64,000 bases of DNA from Phorcysia thermohydrogeniphila (GCF_004339575.1 NZ_SMFV01000001.1:425119-489118), one strand, 5' to 3'; positions 17,507-26,415 are shown, numbered from the stretch's first letter. Made by a program: numbers and translations. The notes: generated by a model from the letters alone, not told the origin.

Positions 17507-17540
17507 TTATAGAGGGAGGGATTGCTCCCTCCCTTTATAA
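17507..17540 (+). terminator. Hairpin after flagellin (terminator or mRNA 3' stabiliser)
   Basis: A 15-bp stem with one G-U pair. The core GGGAGGGA/TCCCTCCC closes a TTGC loop, extended outward by A/T pairs from TTATA to TATAA. It begins 7 bp after the stop. Only a mixed T/A tail follows rather than a clean U-run, so partial termination or protection of the flagellin message are both plausible. flaG starts 16 bp downstream. Confidence 0.7.
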
Positions 17541-17555
17541 GTTATTAGGGGTAGA

Positions 17556-17930
17556 ATGATGGACGTTAAGCCTGTGGCTCACTTACAGCCGTCAGTTGAG
17601 ATGAATTCCCAGAGCTTAGAGGTAAAAAATCAACAGTTGAAACAGCCAAATACTCAGGAACAGGTGAACCTTGACAGTAAAAGAAAAGAAGAAACAGTTA
17701 AAACTACCCCTGAAGTAATTGAAAAAATAGTTGAGGATTTAAAGAAAAAGCTGTCCATGCTTAACACACAGCTTGAGATACAAATTGATAAAGATACTGA
17801 TATTGTAGTAGTTAAAGTTATTGATAGAGAAACTAACAAAGTTATAAGACAAATACCTCCAGAGTACGTCCTAAAAATTGCCAAATACTTGGACGAAATA
17901 GCAGGAATACTTTACAACGAAAAAGTTTAA
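17556..17930 (+). CDS. flaG: FlaG family flagellar protein
   Basis: A 124-residue protein. The first half is polar and probably disordered. The second half is the FlaG domain (LKKKLSMLNTQLEIQIDKD, then VVKVIDRETNKVIRQIPPEYVLKIAKYL). FlaG proteins influence filament length. It lies between flagellin and fliD, the standard position. The start is ATG at 17556 (a second ATG follows at once) with a modest GGGG site. It is likely cotranscribed with fliD, whose ATG is 12 bp downstream. Confidence 0.9.
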   Translation: MMDVKPVAHLQPSVEMNSQSLEVKNQQLKQPNTQEQVNLDSKRKEETVKTTPEVIEKIVEDLKKKLSMLNTQLEIQIDKDTDIVVVKVIDRETNKVIRQIPPEYVLKIAKYLDEIAGILYNEKV

Positions 17931-17942
17931 TGGAGAACTCTT

Positions 17943-19292
17943 ATGGCCGGTGAGTTTTATATTAGTAACTTAGCTGGAACTTTTGATTACCAAACCATAT
18001 TAGACGCTTACTATCAGGCTCAAATGCAACCTGTTCTTATGCTTCAAGAACAGGAGTCTACACTTAACAGTAAAATTTCTGCAATCAACGAATTTCAGGA
18101 CTTAATTTCTAACTTTTACAACGTTTTTGATGAGCTTACTTCAACAAACATACTTGAACAAAAAGTTGCTTTCTCCTCCGACGAATCTGTTCTCTCAGTT
18201 AAAGTAACCGACCCGCTGAAAGCTCAAGTTGGTAGCTATGACGTTACAGTTAAACAGTTGGCAAAAAACGATGTCTGGCTATCAGTAAACGGAGTCGCCT
18301 CTACCGACAGCGTTCCAGCAACAACTGCAGGTACCCTACAGATTTCCTACGCTGGAACCGTAATTGCAACTGTAGACTACGATACAGATACAAACACAAG
18401 TACTCCTTCAACTCTACAAGAGATTGCTTCTGCTATAAACAGCGCTCAGGACAAAGTTATAGCCTCGGTAATTTATGATGGAAGCCAATACAGGCTTTTA
18501 CTCTCAGGGAAGGATACCGGCGAGACAAACGTTATCAGCATAACTGAAATAGGTTCTGGTGACCTTCTTGACCAGCTTCAACTCGGAGACAGTTACACAA
18601 GTAGCCACGTTCAGCAAGCACAGGACGCTATAATTACGCTCTACGGTCAAGATATTAGCAGTCCTACTAACACTTTTAATGAAGCCATACCCGGTTTAGA
18701 GTTAAGCGTAAAAGCTACTTCTTCTACGGCAGTATCTATCACTGTTGAGAACGATTATACAAGCTTTGAAGAAACATTCCAAAACTTTATCAACGCCTAC
18801 AACAGTATTGTTGACTTTGTTCAGACCGAAAGCAGCAAGGATGGAAGGCTTTCAGGAAATACTACTTTGCAGATGATAAGGTCATCCATACTTTCCAAAC
18901 TTCAACCCCTCTTTGACAACAATCTGATAGATGTTGACAAGGATACAGGACATTTAACCTTAGATAGCTTAGCGCTTGAAGATATGTTGTCAAGCACTCC
19001 TGAATCTGTAGAATCTCTCCTCCAATCCCTCAAAACTAACCTTTACGATTACCTTATCTATCTTAAGAGCCCTTCCGGTCCGGTAGATGCATACGAAAAG
19101 TCCTTAGAAAATCAGAAAAGCTATCTGGAAGAACAGATATCAGAAATGCAAAAGCTTATTACAGAACAGGTAGAACAGTTTAGACAAGAGTTAATACAGG
19201 TACAGCTCCTGCAGGAAGAAATGGAAGCCATTAGGGCAAAAATTGTTTCTGTTTTTGGAAATACTTCCCTCTTACCAACTACGAGCTCCTAA
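17943..19292 (+). CDS. fliD: Flagellar hook-associated protein 2 (filament cap)
   Basis: FliD caps the filament and folds flagellin monomers at the tip. At 449 residues it is of typical length. The N-terminal part has the FDYQTILDAYYQAQMQPVLMLQ heptad region and the VKQLAKND domain. The middle has beta-rich D2/D3 domains. The C-terminal part has the FQNFINAYNSIVDFV segment followed by a long coiled coil (about 375-435). It sits between flaG and fliS, as in many flagellar operons. The start ATG at 17943 is 12 bp after flaG. Confidence 0.95.
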   Translation: MAGEFYISNLAGTFDYQTILDAYYQAQMQPVLMLQEQESTLNSKISAINEFQDLISNFYNVFDELTSTNILEQKVAFSSDESVLSVKVTDPLKAQVGSYDVTVKQLAKNDVWLSVNGVASTDSVPATTAGTLQISYAGTVIATVDYDTDTNTSTPSTLQEIASAINSAQDKVIASVIYDGSQYRLLLSGKDTGETNVISITEIGSGDLLDQLQLGDSYTSSHVQQAQDAIITLYGQDISSPTNTFNEAIPGLELSVKATSSTAVSITVENDYTSFEETFQNFINAYNSIVDFVQTESSKDGRLSGNTTLQMIRSSILSKLQPLFDNNLIDVDKDTGHLTLDSLALEDMLSSTPESVESLLQSLKTNLYDYLIYLKSPSGPVDAYEKSLENQKSYLEEQISEMQKLITEQVEQFRQELIQVQLLQEEMEAIRAKIVSVFGNTSLLPTTSS

Positions 19293-19304
19293 GGGAGATA
19301 GCTG

Positions 19305-19670
19305 ATGACAGGAGTAAACCCTTACCTTAAGATTCAAGTAGAGACAGCTTCCCCGGTTGAACACGTTATTATGCTGTACGATAAAACAATCCTCCTTCTT
19401 AAGGAAGCAGAGGAAGCTATAAAAAACGGTGACGTCAAAACCAAGGTGGAGGCGATATTAAAAGCTGATAAGATTCTACGGGTTCTTAACAGTTCTCTTG
19501 ACATGGAGAGAGGAGGAGAGATAGCGAAGAACCTTCGGGAGATTTATAACTTCGTCATAAATGCATTAGTGATTGTTAATAGCAAAAACGACCTAAAGAT
19601 GCTCTCTGATATCATTGAAATCCTCTCTACCCTGAAGGAAGGATGGGAAGGTATAAAGAACAAAGTTTAA
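19305..19670 (+). CDS. fliS: Flagellin export chaperone FliS
   Basis: Helical chaperone of 121 residues that holds the flagellin C-terminus before export. NPYLKIQVETASPVEHVIMLYDKTILLLKEAE is the typical N-terminus. The RVLNSSLDMERGGEIAKNLREIYNFV segment also matches FliS. An AAGGGAG site precedes the ATG. It overlaps the following FliT-like gene by 28 bp, implying coupled translation. Confidence 0.94.
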   Translation: MTGVNPYLKIQVETASPVEHVIMLYDKTILLLKEAEEAIKNGDVKTKVEAILKADKILRVLNSSLDMERGGEIAKNLREIYNFVINALVIVNSKNDLKMLSDIIEILSTLKEGWEGIKNKV

Positions 19671-19894
19671 TAGAACAGCTGGCGTTGCTAATTGAAGAAA
19701 ATCGCTTTAAGGAAGCCCTTTCAGTTGCAAAGTCTATTAATAACTACGAGTACATCCACTCCCTTAGCATAGAAGAGGCTAAACAGCTCTACTCTCTTAT
19801 TGGGGAGCTCCAGAAACGCCTTTCCGCAAAAAAGGAGGAGCTCTCATCAGCAATAGAGATGAGGAACAAAGTAAAGAAAGCTTACCTGTGGTAG
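19643..19894 (+). CDS. FliT-like small flagellar protein
   Basis: An 83-residue, all-helical, charged protein (LIEQLALLIEENRFKEALSVAKS, then LQKRLSAKKEELSSAIEMRNKV) directly after fliS and overlapping it by 28 bp. Size, helical pattern and position match FliT, the FliD chaperone. These proteins are too divergent to name from sequence alone. The ATG at 19643 follows GAAGGAAGG. It is the last gene of the flagellar run; bioD starts 9 bp on. Confidence 0.6.
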   Translation: MGRYKEQSLIEQLALLIEENRFKEALSVAKSINNYEYIHSLSIEEAKQLYSLIGELQKRLSAKKEELSSAIEMRNKVKKAYLW

Positions 19895-19903
19895 GCGGAA
19901 CGG

Positions 19904-20524
19904 ATGATTTTAGTAACAGGTACTGATACAGGTGTCGGAAAAACTTTCGTTACCATCTCCTTAGTTAAATGGTTAAGAGAGCAAAACAGAAACGTCTGTG
20001 CTTTTAAAATAGTTGAAACGGGATGTCTTCCTATTTGTGAGGACGCCCAAAAAATCTCTGAAGCCTGCGGAAAGGAGATTAGGCCCATTTACTCCTTTAA
20101 GGCTCCTGTAGCCCCCTCTGTCGCAGCAGACATGGGAAGAACCTCTATCTCTATTGAAAGGATAAAGAAAGAAATTCTGGCTTTTTCGGGGGAATACGAG
20201 GAGGTTTTCTTTGAGGGGGCCGGGGGGTTACTTGTTCCTATAACGTGGGAGTACACATTTTTAGACCTTGCCAGAGAACTTGGCATGGACGTCGTCATAG
20301 TAGCCCTCAACAAGCTCGGGGTGATAAACCATACGTTACTCACTGTAAAGGCGTGCGAATGTGAGGGGGTAAGGGTAAAGTGCGTCATTTTAAACACAAA
20401 AGAAAAATTTGATGAGAGTGTAGAGACAAACTACGAAAGCCTAAGGAAACTGCTCAAAATTCCCGTATACCTCTTTAGTTCCCTTGAAGATGCCTCAAAT
20501 TTTGCTGAAAGCCTTCTGGACTGA
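19904..20524 (+). CDS. bioD: Dethiobiotin synthetase
   Basis: ATP-dependent carboxylation of 7,8-diaminononanoate to dethiobiotin. At 206 residues it has the P-loop GTDTGVGKT at the N-terminus, KIVETGC, and the EGAGGLLVPI motif. No other biotin gene is near. It lies only 9 bp after the flagellar genes on the same strand, so it may be read from the flagellar transcript. No hairpin is visible between them. Confidence 0.95.
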   Translation: MILVTGTDTGVGKTFVTISLVKWLREQNRNVCAFKIVETGCLPICEDAQKISEACGKEIRPIYSFKAPVAPSVAADMGRTSISIERIKKEILAFSGEYEEVFFEGAGGLLVPITWEYTFLDLARELGMDVVIVALNKLGVINHTLLTVKACECEGVRVKCVILNTKEKFDESVETNYESLRKLLKIPVYLFSSLEDASNFAESLLD

Positions 20525-20608
20525 TTTTTCTCTCTACTTGAAAATTTTTTGCAACAACATATTATTTCTAACAAGCGGGGAACAAAAATTCTGCCTTTGG
20601 AGGAGGAA

Positions 20609-21829
20609 ATGAAAAGGCTACTTACCGCACTCATAATCTTTTTGGCAGGAACGGGAAACGGTTTGGCGGCCGTTTGGGAAAAAAACTGTGAAGGGTGTCA
20701 CAACGGAACGGTAGCTCCAACCAAAGAAGAGCTCCTTTCCCAGCACCCAACCCCAGAAGATTTCCTTGACGCCGTTAAGGAGGCAATGAGAGAGGAGAAG
20801 ATGCCTCCGGGCTTAAAATACTTAGCAGCCATAAAGGAGCTCTTTGGGAGACTTCCAGTCAAAAAGGCCCACGCGGAGAACTCCCACGGAAAAGTCCATG
20901 AAAGTGACGAGTACTCAAAGTATAAACGTTACTTCACCCCTCTACCAACCTTACCTCCTATCCCTGCAGATAACCCCTTAACCCCTGAAAAGGTTAAGCT
21001 CGGCAAGATGCTCTACTACGACCCAAGACTCTCAAGAAGCAAGATTATCTCCTGCAACACCTGCCACAACATCGCCTTAGGAGGAGACGATAACGTTAAA
21101 ACTTCTATCGGCCACGGCTGGAAGACCGGCGGAAGGAACGCTCCTACAACCCTTAACTCTGGATTCCTAAAGGTTCAGTTCTGGGACGGCAGGGCTCCAA
21201 CCTTAGAAGAACAGACCAAAGGACCAATCCAAGCCCACGTTGAAATGAACGCAACTCCTGAGCTCGTTGTAAGAAGGCTTAAAGCTATTCCAGAGTACGT
21301 TGAACTGTTTAAAAAAGCTTTTCCCAACGACCCCGACCCTGTAAACTTTGAAAACGTTGCAAAAGCAATTGCGGCATTTGAGAGGACCCTTAACACTCCT
21401 AACTCTCCCTTCCAGAGGTACCTCTTGGGAGAAGAAAACGCTTTAACGAAAGAGCAAAAGGAGGGAATGAAACTCTTTGTTGAAAAAGGCTGTATAGCCT
21501 GCCACAATGGTCCCGTCCTTTCCGATGGCAGGTTCCACAAGTTTAAGAGTAACAACGATACGGGAAGATTTAGAGTTACAAAAAATCCCAAAGACAAATA
21601 CCTCTTTAGGACTCCACAACTATTAAACGTTGCTTTAACTGCTCCCTATTTCCACGACGGCTCAGCCAAGACCCTTGAAGAAGCCATAAGGCACATGGCA
21701 GAACAGGAACTCGGTCAAAAGCTAAGCATGGAAGAGGTTCGCAAAATTAAGGCCTTCTTGGAGTCCCTAACTGGAGAAATCCCCCTTGAAGCAAGGACTG
21801 TTCCTATCCTCCCTCCTGAGAGGCAATAA
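20609..21829 (+). CDS. Triheme cytochrome c peroxidase (CcpA/MauG family)
   Basis: Periplasmic enzyme reducing hydrogen peroxide with c-type heme electrons. A signal peptide (MKRLLTALIIFLAG, cut near GLAA) is followed by three CXXCH sites: CEGCH at 27, CNTCH at 149 and CIACH at 295. The classical diheme enzyme has two. The additional N-terminal heme domain matches the triheme group seen in Epsilonproteobacteria and Aquificota. The ATG at 20609 follows TTGGAGGAGG; an upstream TTG at 20549 would bury the signal peptide. A strong terminator follows. The length of 406 residues fits one extra domain. Confidence 0.92.
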   Translation: MKRLLTALIIFLAGTGNGLAAVWEKNCEGCHNGTVAPTKEELLSQHPTPEDFLDAVKEAMREEKMPPGLKYLAAIKELFGRLPVKKAHAENSHGKVHESDEYSKYKRYFTPLPTLPPIPADNPLTPEKVKLGKMLYYDPRLSRSKIISCNTCHNIALGGDDNVKTSIGHGWKTGGRNAPTTLNSGFLKVQFWDGRAPTLEEQTKGPIQAHVEMNATPELVVRRLKAIPEYVELFKKAFPNDPDPVNFENVAKAIAAFERTLNTPNSPFQRYLLGEENALTKEQKEGMKLFVEKGCIACHNGPVLSDGRFHKFKSNNDTGRFRVTKNPKDKYLFRTPQLLNVALTAPYFHDGSAKTLEEAIRHMAEQELGQKLSMEEVRKIKAFLESLTGEIPLEARTVPILPPERQ

Positions 21830-21835
21830 TCTGAG

Positions 21836-21865
21836 CCCTCCCTTTACGGGAGGGTTTATAATTTT
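21836..21865 (+). terminator. Rho-independent terminator after cytochrome c peroxidase
   Basis: A perfect CCCTCCC/GGGAGGG stem with a five-base loop TTTAC is followed by TTTATAATTTT. It begins 6 bp past the stop codon. The next gene's ATG is at 21869, so the T-rich tail also forms that gene's leader. The TATAAT-like bases inside it could serve as a -10 for the downstream LPS run. Confidence 0.85.
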
Positions 21866-21868
21866 CCT

Positions 21869-22426
21869 ATGAGGTACTTTATTTCTGATACCCACTTTTT
21901 CCACAGGAACATTATAAGGCTCAACCCTCTCAAGAGAAAAGTAGGTTTTGAGAGCCTTATCATAGAAAACCTTAGAAAGGCTCTGAAAGAAGAAGATGAA
22001 CTCTACCTCGTTGGCGATTTTCTATGGACATTAGAGCCGGAATTTTTGGAGCTCTGGAAGAGCGTCCCCGGAAGGAAAATCCTCATAAAGGGCAACCACG
22101 ACCTCTGGTTTCCTGAAGAAGAGCTAAAACCTTTCTTTGATGAAATTGTACCCTTCTACACCATATTAGAAGTGAGAGGCAAAAAGGTTCTCCTTTCGCA
22201 CTATCCAGCAAGGGATTTAAGGACGTTCAGGTATAGGGAGCTCCAGAAGGAAATCTCCGAAATCTACCACCGAGAATCCTGCTCACTCCTCCTTCACGGC
22301 CACGTCCACTGGAACAGGTTCGGGGTATTCTGCGGCTGTCACCTTGAATCTGTCAAATGCATCAATGTTAATGTAGAATTCACCAACTACTGGCCAATTT
22401 CTGAGGAGGAGCTCCCACTGTGGTAA
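21869..22426 (+). CDS. Calcineurin-like metallophosphoesterase
   Basis: A 185-residue protein with the metal-binding motifs of the superfamily in order: FISDTHFFH (DxH), LVGDFLW (GD), IKGNHDLW (GNHD), LLSHYPARD and LLHGHVHWN (GHxH). Members of this small family act on phosphomono- or diesters of unknown identity. Its last 7 bp overlap the GTG start of kdsC, so it leads the kdsC-lptCAB run. Whether it acts in LPS metabolism is unknown. Confidence 0.85.
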   Translation: MRYFISDTHFFHRNIIRLNPLKRKVGFESLIIENLRKALKEEDELYLVGDFLWTLEPEFLELWKSVPGRKILIKGNHDLWFPEEELKPFFDEIVPFYTILEVRGKKVLLSHYPARDLRTFRYRELQKEISEIYHRESCSLLLHGHVHWNRFGVFCGCHLESVKCINVNVEFTNYWPISEEELPLW

Positions 22427-22893
22427 AGCTAATAGTCCTTGACGTAGATGGCGTCCTTACCGACGGTTCAATTGTTTACGACAGCGAAGGTAGAGAGTAC
22501 AAGAGCTTTAACGTTAAGGACGGTTATGGGATAGTCACCGCAATAAAGAGGGGAATAAAAGTTGTAGTCATATCTGGAAGGAACTCTCCGATTGTAGATA
22601 GGAGGTGCAAGGAACTCGGCATAACAGAGGTCTTTCAGGGAGTTTCAGACAAGCTGAAGGTTTACGAGAAAATAAAGGAAAAGTACGGTTTAGATGACTT
22701 TGAAATTGCCGCTATGGGCGACGATATTCCGGATATCCCGATTTTAGAAAAGGCCGGCTTTTCTGGAGCTCCAGCAGACGCCGTACCTGAGGTTAAGAAA
22801 GTCGTTAATTTAGTTACAACTCTACCGGGCGGGAAAGGAGCGGTAAGGGAGTTCATAGACTACCTCCTTAAAAGCGGAGAGAACCCAAGGTGA
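22420..22893 (+). CDS. kdsC: KDO-8-phosphate phosphatase
   Basis: HAD-family phosphatase giving free KDO for the LPS inner core. At 157 residues it is typical KdsC length. It has the nucleophile motif DVDGVLTDGSI (Asp8, Asp10), VKDGYGI, VISGRNS and GDDIPDIP. It is a C0-type HAD without a cap domain. The start is GTG at 22420, overlapping the metallophosphoesterase gene. It precedes lptC with a 4-bp overlap, as in E. coli where kdsC and lptC adjoin. Confidence 0.95.
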   Translation: MVKLIVLDVDGVLTDGSIVYDSEGREYKSFNVKDGYGIVTAIKRGIKVVVISGRNSPIVDRRCKELGITEVFQGVSDKLKVYEKIKEKYGLDDFEIAAMGDDIPDIPILEKAGFSGAPADAVPEVKKVVNLVTTLPGGKGAVREFIDYLLKSGENPR

Positions 22894-23423
22894 AAGAGGC
22901 CATATACAAAATTGCTGCCTTCTTAGCTATCGTCTCAATTCTTCCCTTTGTCATCTTCATGGCAAGGAGAGAATCTCCTCCAGAAAAGTTTCACGTTGAA
23001 ACCCACAAAAAACAGCTCATAAAGAACTTTACCTTAGAGTCAAAAGGAGAGAAAAGGAGCTGGGTCTTAAGAGCTCCCGAAGCAGTTTTTGAGGGAAACA
23101 AAGAGATCATTCTCAAGTTCCCTGAGCTTGAGCTCTTAGAGAAAGAAAGGGTTCTCATTCACGCAGAGTCAGCAATCTACAATCAGGAAACCGAAGAACT
23201 TTTTCTGGAGAACGTAAGTATAGAAAGTGAAAATCTTTCTGGAAAGACAAGAACAGGTACCTACAGCACCAGCAAAGGGGTATTTGTAACCCACGATACA
23301 TGTGAAGTCACACTAAAAAACAGATTCACGGTAGAAGGCAAAGAGTGCATTTTAGACTTGAAGAACAAAAGAGTTATAATCCAGTCTAAGGTTAAATCCA
23401 TCCTCAGAGAGGAAGGAAAATGA
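22890..23423 (+). CDS. lptC: LPS export protein LptC
   Basis: Inner-membrane bitopic protein passing LPS from LptB2FG to LptA. It has 177 residues. An N-terminal membrane anchor (about 5-25) precedes a periplasmic beta-jellyroll (NFTLESKGEKRSWVLRAPEA; AESAIYNQETEELFLENVSI) of the OstA-like fold. The start is GTG at 22890, overlapping kdsC by 4 bp, and it overlaps lptA by 4 bp. The gene order kdsC-lptC-lptA-lptB confirms the assignment. Confidence 0.9.
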   Translation: MKEAIYKIAAFLAIVSILPFVIFMARRESPPEKFHVETHKKQLIKNFTLESKGEKRSWVLRAPEAVFEGNKEIILKFPELELLEKERVLIHAESAIYNQETEELFLENVSIESENLSGKTRTGTYSTSKGVFVTHDTCEVTLKNRFTVEGKECILDLKNKRVIIQSKVKSILREEGK

Positions 23424-23917
23424 AAGCTCTAAGATTATTTGCTCTGCTCTCTATCCTGCTATCACTACTCAATTACCCAGCTTCTGCAGTAGAGTTTAAG
23501 GAGAATAACCTCCCTATAGTTATTGAAGCACAAAAGCTCAGCTACAACGATAGTGAAAAAGTCGCAATCTATACAGGAAATGTTATTGCTCAGCGCGGCA
23601 ACACAGTAATGAAGGGAGACAAACTTACCGTTTACTTTGACAAAACCGGAAAGTTCATAGAAAAAATAGAGGTCACAGGAAACGTCTATATAGAAGATCC
23701 AAGAGGGAAAGGGTGGTGTGACAAACTTACCTACTACCCTGTGCAAGAAAAGCTTGTTTTAGAGGGCAACGCTAAATTGCAGCAGGATAAGAACACGGTC
23801 TTGGGTGACAGGATAGTAGCCTACAAGGAAGGCAGGATATTAGTTGAAGGAATAAAACAGAAAGTAAAAACTGTCATCTATCCAGAGGGAAAAGTTGGAG
23901 AGAGTTTCAGACCTTAA
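23420..23917 (+). CDS. lptA: LPS export periplasmic protein LptA
   Basis: Periplasmic OstA-domain protein of 165 residues that forms the LPS bridge. A signal peptide ([20 protein letters not shown], cut after ASA) precedes a beta-jellyroll: [20 protein letters not shown], then [20 protein letters not shown] and [19 protein letters not shown]. It overlaps lptC by 4 bp and lptB by 23 bp. Confidence 0.93.
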   Translation: MKALRLFALLSILLSLLNYPASAVEFKENNLPIVIEAQKLSYNDSEKVAIYTGNVIAQRGNTVMKGDKLTVYFDKTGKFIEKIEVTGNVYIEDPRGKGWCDKLTYYPVQEKLVLEGNAKLQQDKNTVLGDRIVAYKEGRILVEGIKQKVKTVIYPEGKVGESFRP

Positions 23918-24635
23918 TTTACTAAGGGCTGAAAACATAACAAAGATTTACGGCAACCGAAAGGCCGTTGATGGTGTAACGATTGAGGTTTTAGAGGGAG
24001 AGGTTGTTGGCCTCTTAGGGCCAAACGGTGCAGGGAAAACAACTACTTTCTACTGCATAGTCGGCCTAATAAGACCCGATGGGGGAAAGGTTTTGATTGG
24101 GGAAGACGACGTTACAGAAGACCCAACCTACATCAGAGCAAGGAAAGGAATTTCCTACCTCCCTCAGGAGCCATCCATCTTTAGAAAACTTACAGTGGAG
24201 GAGAACATAAAGGCCGTCCTTGAAATGCACGGACTCCCAAAGAAGGAGGTAGAGGAAAGAACAGACTGGCTCCTTGAACGTTTCGGCATTTCTCACCTCA
24301 AGAAACAGAAGGCAAGCTCTCTATCTGGGGGAGAGAGAAGGAGACTGGAGATAGCGAGAGCTCTCAGCATAAATCCCAAGTTCCTGCTCCTTGACGAGCC
24401 CTTCGCCGGAGTAGACCCAATAGCCGTTTACGAGATACAGGAACTCATCAAAGAGCTAAAGGAAATGAACATAGGGATTCTCATAACCGACCACAATGTT
24501 AGGGAAACTCTTAAAATTATTGATAGGGCCTACATCATAGGACACGGCAAGGTTATAGCTTCTGGAACCCCTTCTGAAGTAGCCGAAAAAGAAATCGTCA
24601 GAAAAGTCTACTTAGGAGAACAGTTTACGCTGTAG
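23895..24635 (+). CDS. lptB: LPS export ABC transporter ATP-binding protein LptB
   Basis: ATPase that powers LPS extraction with LptF/LptG (not in the window). It has 246 residues. Walker A is GPNGAGKTT, the Q-loop region is [11 protein letters not shown], the signature is LSGGERRR, Walker B is [12 protein letters not shown], and the switch His is in [17 protein letters not shown](E/A)EN is characteristic of LptB. The start is TTG at 23895, after GAGGGA inside the end of lptA. No other start fits the conserved LLRAENITK segment. Confidence 0.95.
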   Translation: MERVSDLNLLRAENITKIYGNRKAVDGVTIEVLEGEVVGLLGPNGAGKTTTFYCIVGLIRPDGGKVLIGEDDVTEDPTYIRARKGISYLPQEPSIFRKLTVEENIKAVLEMHGLPKKEVEERTDWLLERFGISHLKKQKASSLSGGERRRLEIARALSINPKFLLLDEPFAGVDPIAVYEIQELIKELKEMNIGILITDHNVRETLKIIDRAYIIGHGKVIASGTPSEVAEKEIVRKVYLGEQFTL

Positions 24636-24665
24636 GTGCCTTAAACGCTATTATACGGGGATGTA

Positions 24666-25307
24666 GTGAAGGTCCTACTTGTGGAGGACGACCCTCTTTT
24701 GGGAGAATCGTTAAAAGAATTCCTTGAAGACAGTGGAGTAGAGGTAAATTGGATACAGGATGAAAGAGAGCTCTTTAAACTGGACCTCAACAGCTACGAT
24801 ACCGTAGTTCTTGACCTTATGTTAAATTTTTTAAAGGGTGAAGACCTCCTTGTTCACATAAAAAGAGTCTCAGACGTTCCTATTCTCATACTTACAGCCA
24901 AACAGAGCCTTGAGGATAAAGAAGTATGTTTTGAAAGGGGAGCTGACGACTACCTTACAAAACCCTTTGAACCTAAGGAACTCCTCTTGCGCCTTAGAGC
25001 TCTGTCAAGGCGTAAACCCCTCCCAAGAATCCAGAAGATAGGAAACGTAACCGTGGACCTTGACGCAGAAACCCTGTTCGTTGACGGAAAAGAAGTTAAA
25101 CTCTCAAGAACTGCGTGGAAACTCTTCTACCTCCTTCTAAAGCACAAAGGAGAAATACTCTCAAAAGAGAGGATAATGAGCTACGTCTGGGAAGGAAAAC
25201 CTGTCAGCGACGATATCTTAAGGGCCTACATAAAGGAGCTCCGCAGGAAACTGCCCAGAAATCTTATAGAAACTTTTAAAGGAAGGGGCTACAGATTAAA
25301 AGGATGA
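24666..25307 (+). CDS. OmpR/PhoB-family response regulator
   Basis: A 213-residue regulator. The receiver domain has acidic EDD (7-9), phosphoacceptor Asp50 in VVLDLML, Thr in ILTAK and Lys in YLTKPF. The C-terminal winged-helix DNA-binding domain follows (LSRTAWKLFYLLLKHKGEIL, then LRAYIKELRRKL...GRGYRLKG). The start is GTG at 24666, 30 bp after lptB. It overlaps the sensor kinase gene by 4 bp. Its position after lptB hints at envelope control, but the targets are unknown. Confidence 0.93.
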   Translation: MKVLLVEDDPLLGESLKEFLEDSGVEVNWIQDERELFKLDLNSYDTVVLDLMLNFLKGEDLLVHIKRVSDVPILILTAKQSLEDKEVCFERGADDYLTKPFEPKELLLRLRALSRRKPLPRIQKIGNVTVDLDAETLFVDGKEVKLSRTAWKLFYLLLKHKGEILSKERIMSYVWEGKPVSDDILRAYIKELRRKLPRNLIETFKGRGYRLKG

Positions 25308-26257
25308 AGTTTGAAACAAAAGTCATCCTTTCTGTAATTCTCTCCCTAACCTTGGGGCTTTCAATCCTTAACGCAGTTAGCGTTACCCTCCTAAAGCGAG
25401 AAATAGAAAAGAGAGTTATAAGAGAAGCTGAACTCTACTCACTCCTTTGCCAAGATAACTGCACCCTTCCCGACTATATTGTAGTTTCTAAGGGAGCAAT
25501 TATCTCCGATGAACTTAAGCCAGTGCTAAAAAAGAAAGAGAAAATTTTTTGGATAAATACAAGACACATAAAAAATAAGCTAAAAGAAGCAGCTCTAACG
25601 ATTTTTCTGTGGGAGGTAACCCTTTTACTCTTTTTAAGCATAGTCACAGCCAAGTTTATCAACCGTTACCTTAGGCAGGAAAAGGAGATAAGGGACTACC
25701 TAAAAATTATCCTACTGGTCTTTACCCACAAGCTCGGTAACTTCCTTTCCCTACAGCGGATAAACTTAGAACTCATTAAATCTAAGTGCGGCCCCTCAAA
25801 ACCACTAAGGAGGATGGAAGAGGGCTACGAGCTTATGGAAAAAAACTTCTTTCAGCTACTTTCTGCCGTTAAAGAACTCGGGAGTAACGAAGAAGTTGAA
25901 CCATTAAACCTCAAAGAGCTCATTGAAGAGCTACTCAAACACTTTTCTCACCTTTTAAGCGAAAAAAAGATTTATCTCTCTTTAAAGGATGTCCATTTCT
26001 CTATGAAAAGAAGCGACGCAGAAAACCTCTTTTTCTTCCTGCTTGACAATGCCTTTAAGTATTCATCCTCTAAGATATGGGTCAGACTCGGGAACTTAAA
26101 AGGAAGACCTTACTTTGCCTTATGCAACGACGTCTCATCTGCTCCTTTAAAAGGTAGCGGCGTGGGTCTGGAGCTCGTTAAATTTATATGCGAACGATAC
26201 GGTATAAGATATCAGGTAAAACGAGGAAGAACATTCTGTATCTTCCTACACTTTTAA
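25304..26257 (+). CDS. Sensor histidine kinase, short periplasmic domain with CxxxC
   Basis: A 317-residue partner of the preceding regulator. It has two membrane segments (about 8-29 and 97-117) flanking a sensor loop of about 65 residues. The loop contains Cys49 and Cys53 (CQDNC), a possible disulfide. No HAMP is evident. The dimerisation box is unusual: His142 in FTHKLGNFLSLQ instead of SHELRTPL. The ATPase domain has the N-box FFFLLDNAFKYSSS and a G-box GSGVGLELV. It is small but keeps the key residues, so it is probably active. Overlaps the regulator gene by 4 bp. Confidence 0.85.
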   Translation: MKFETKVILSVILSLTLGLSILNAVSVTLLKREIEKRVIREAELYSLLCQDNCTLPDYIVVSKGAIISDELKPVLKKKEKIFWINTRHIKNKLKEAALTIFLWEVTLLLFLSIVTAKFINRYLRQEKEIRDYLKIILLVFTHKLGNFLSLQRINLELIKSKCGPSKPLRRMEEGYELMEKNFFQLLSAVKELGSNEEVEPLNLKELIEELLKHFSHLLSEKKIYLSLKDVHFSMKRSDAENLFFFLLDNAFKYSSSKIWVRLGNLKGRPYFALCNDVSSAPLKGSGVGLELVKFICERYGIRYQVKRGRTFCIFLHF

Positions 26258-26281
26258 TCCTGTTCACGTCACGAAGGAATT

Positions 26282-26356
26282 ATGGCGACAGTTCTGTTAG
26301 AACTCTTTGAAGAGGCCCTACAAGCTATTGAAGAAAACGATAGAATACACTGTTAA
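26282..26356 (+). CDS. Very short open frame (24 residues), doubtful
   Basis: Within the 198-bp gap between the kinase and pilY1 there is an ATG frame of 24 codons (MATVLLELFEEALQAIEEND...). It has AAGGA 4 nt upstream and an amphipathic helical look. It could be a remnant of a longer helical protein or a chance frame. Nothing else in the gap looks coding. Confidence 0.2.
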   Translation: MATVLLELFEEALQAIEENDRIHC

Positions 26357-26415
26357 CCTGCCAAGAACCTTTTAAAGGTGAAAAGAGAATTCCCGATTTT
26401 TTCACAAAAAAGCGT

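Noticed and set aside
17507-17540. G-rich GGGAGGG considered as a G-quadruplex
   Set aside because: Only two G-tracts are present on a strand; a simple 15-bp hairpin explains it.
20549-20608. TTG start extending the cytochrome c peroxidase by 20 residues
   Set aside because: It would bury the signal peptide; the ATG at 20609 has GGAGGAGG upstream.
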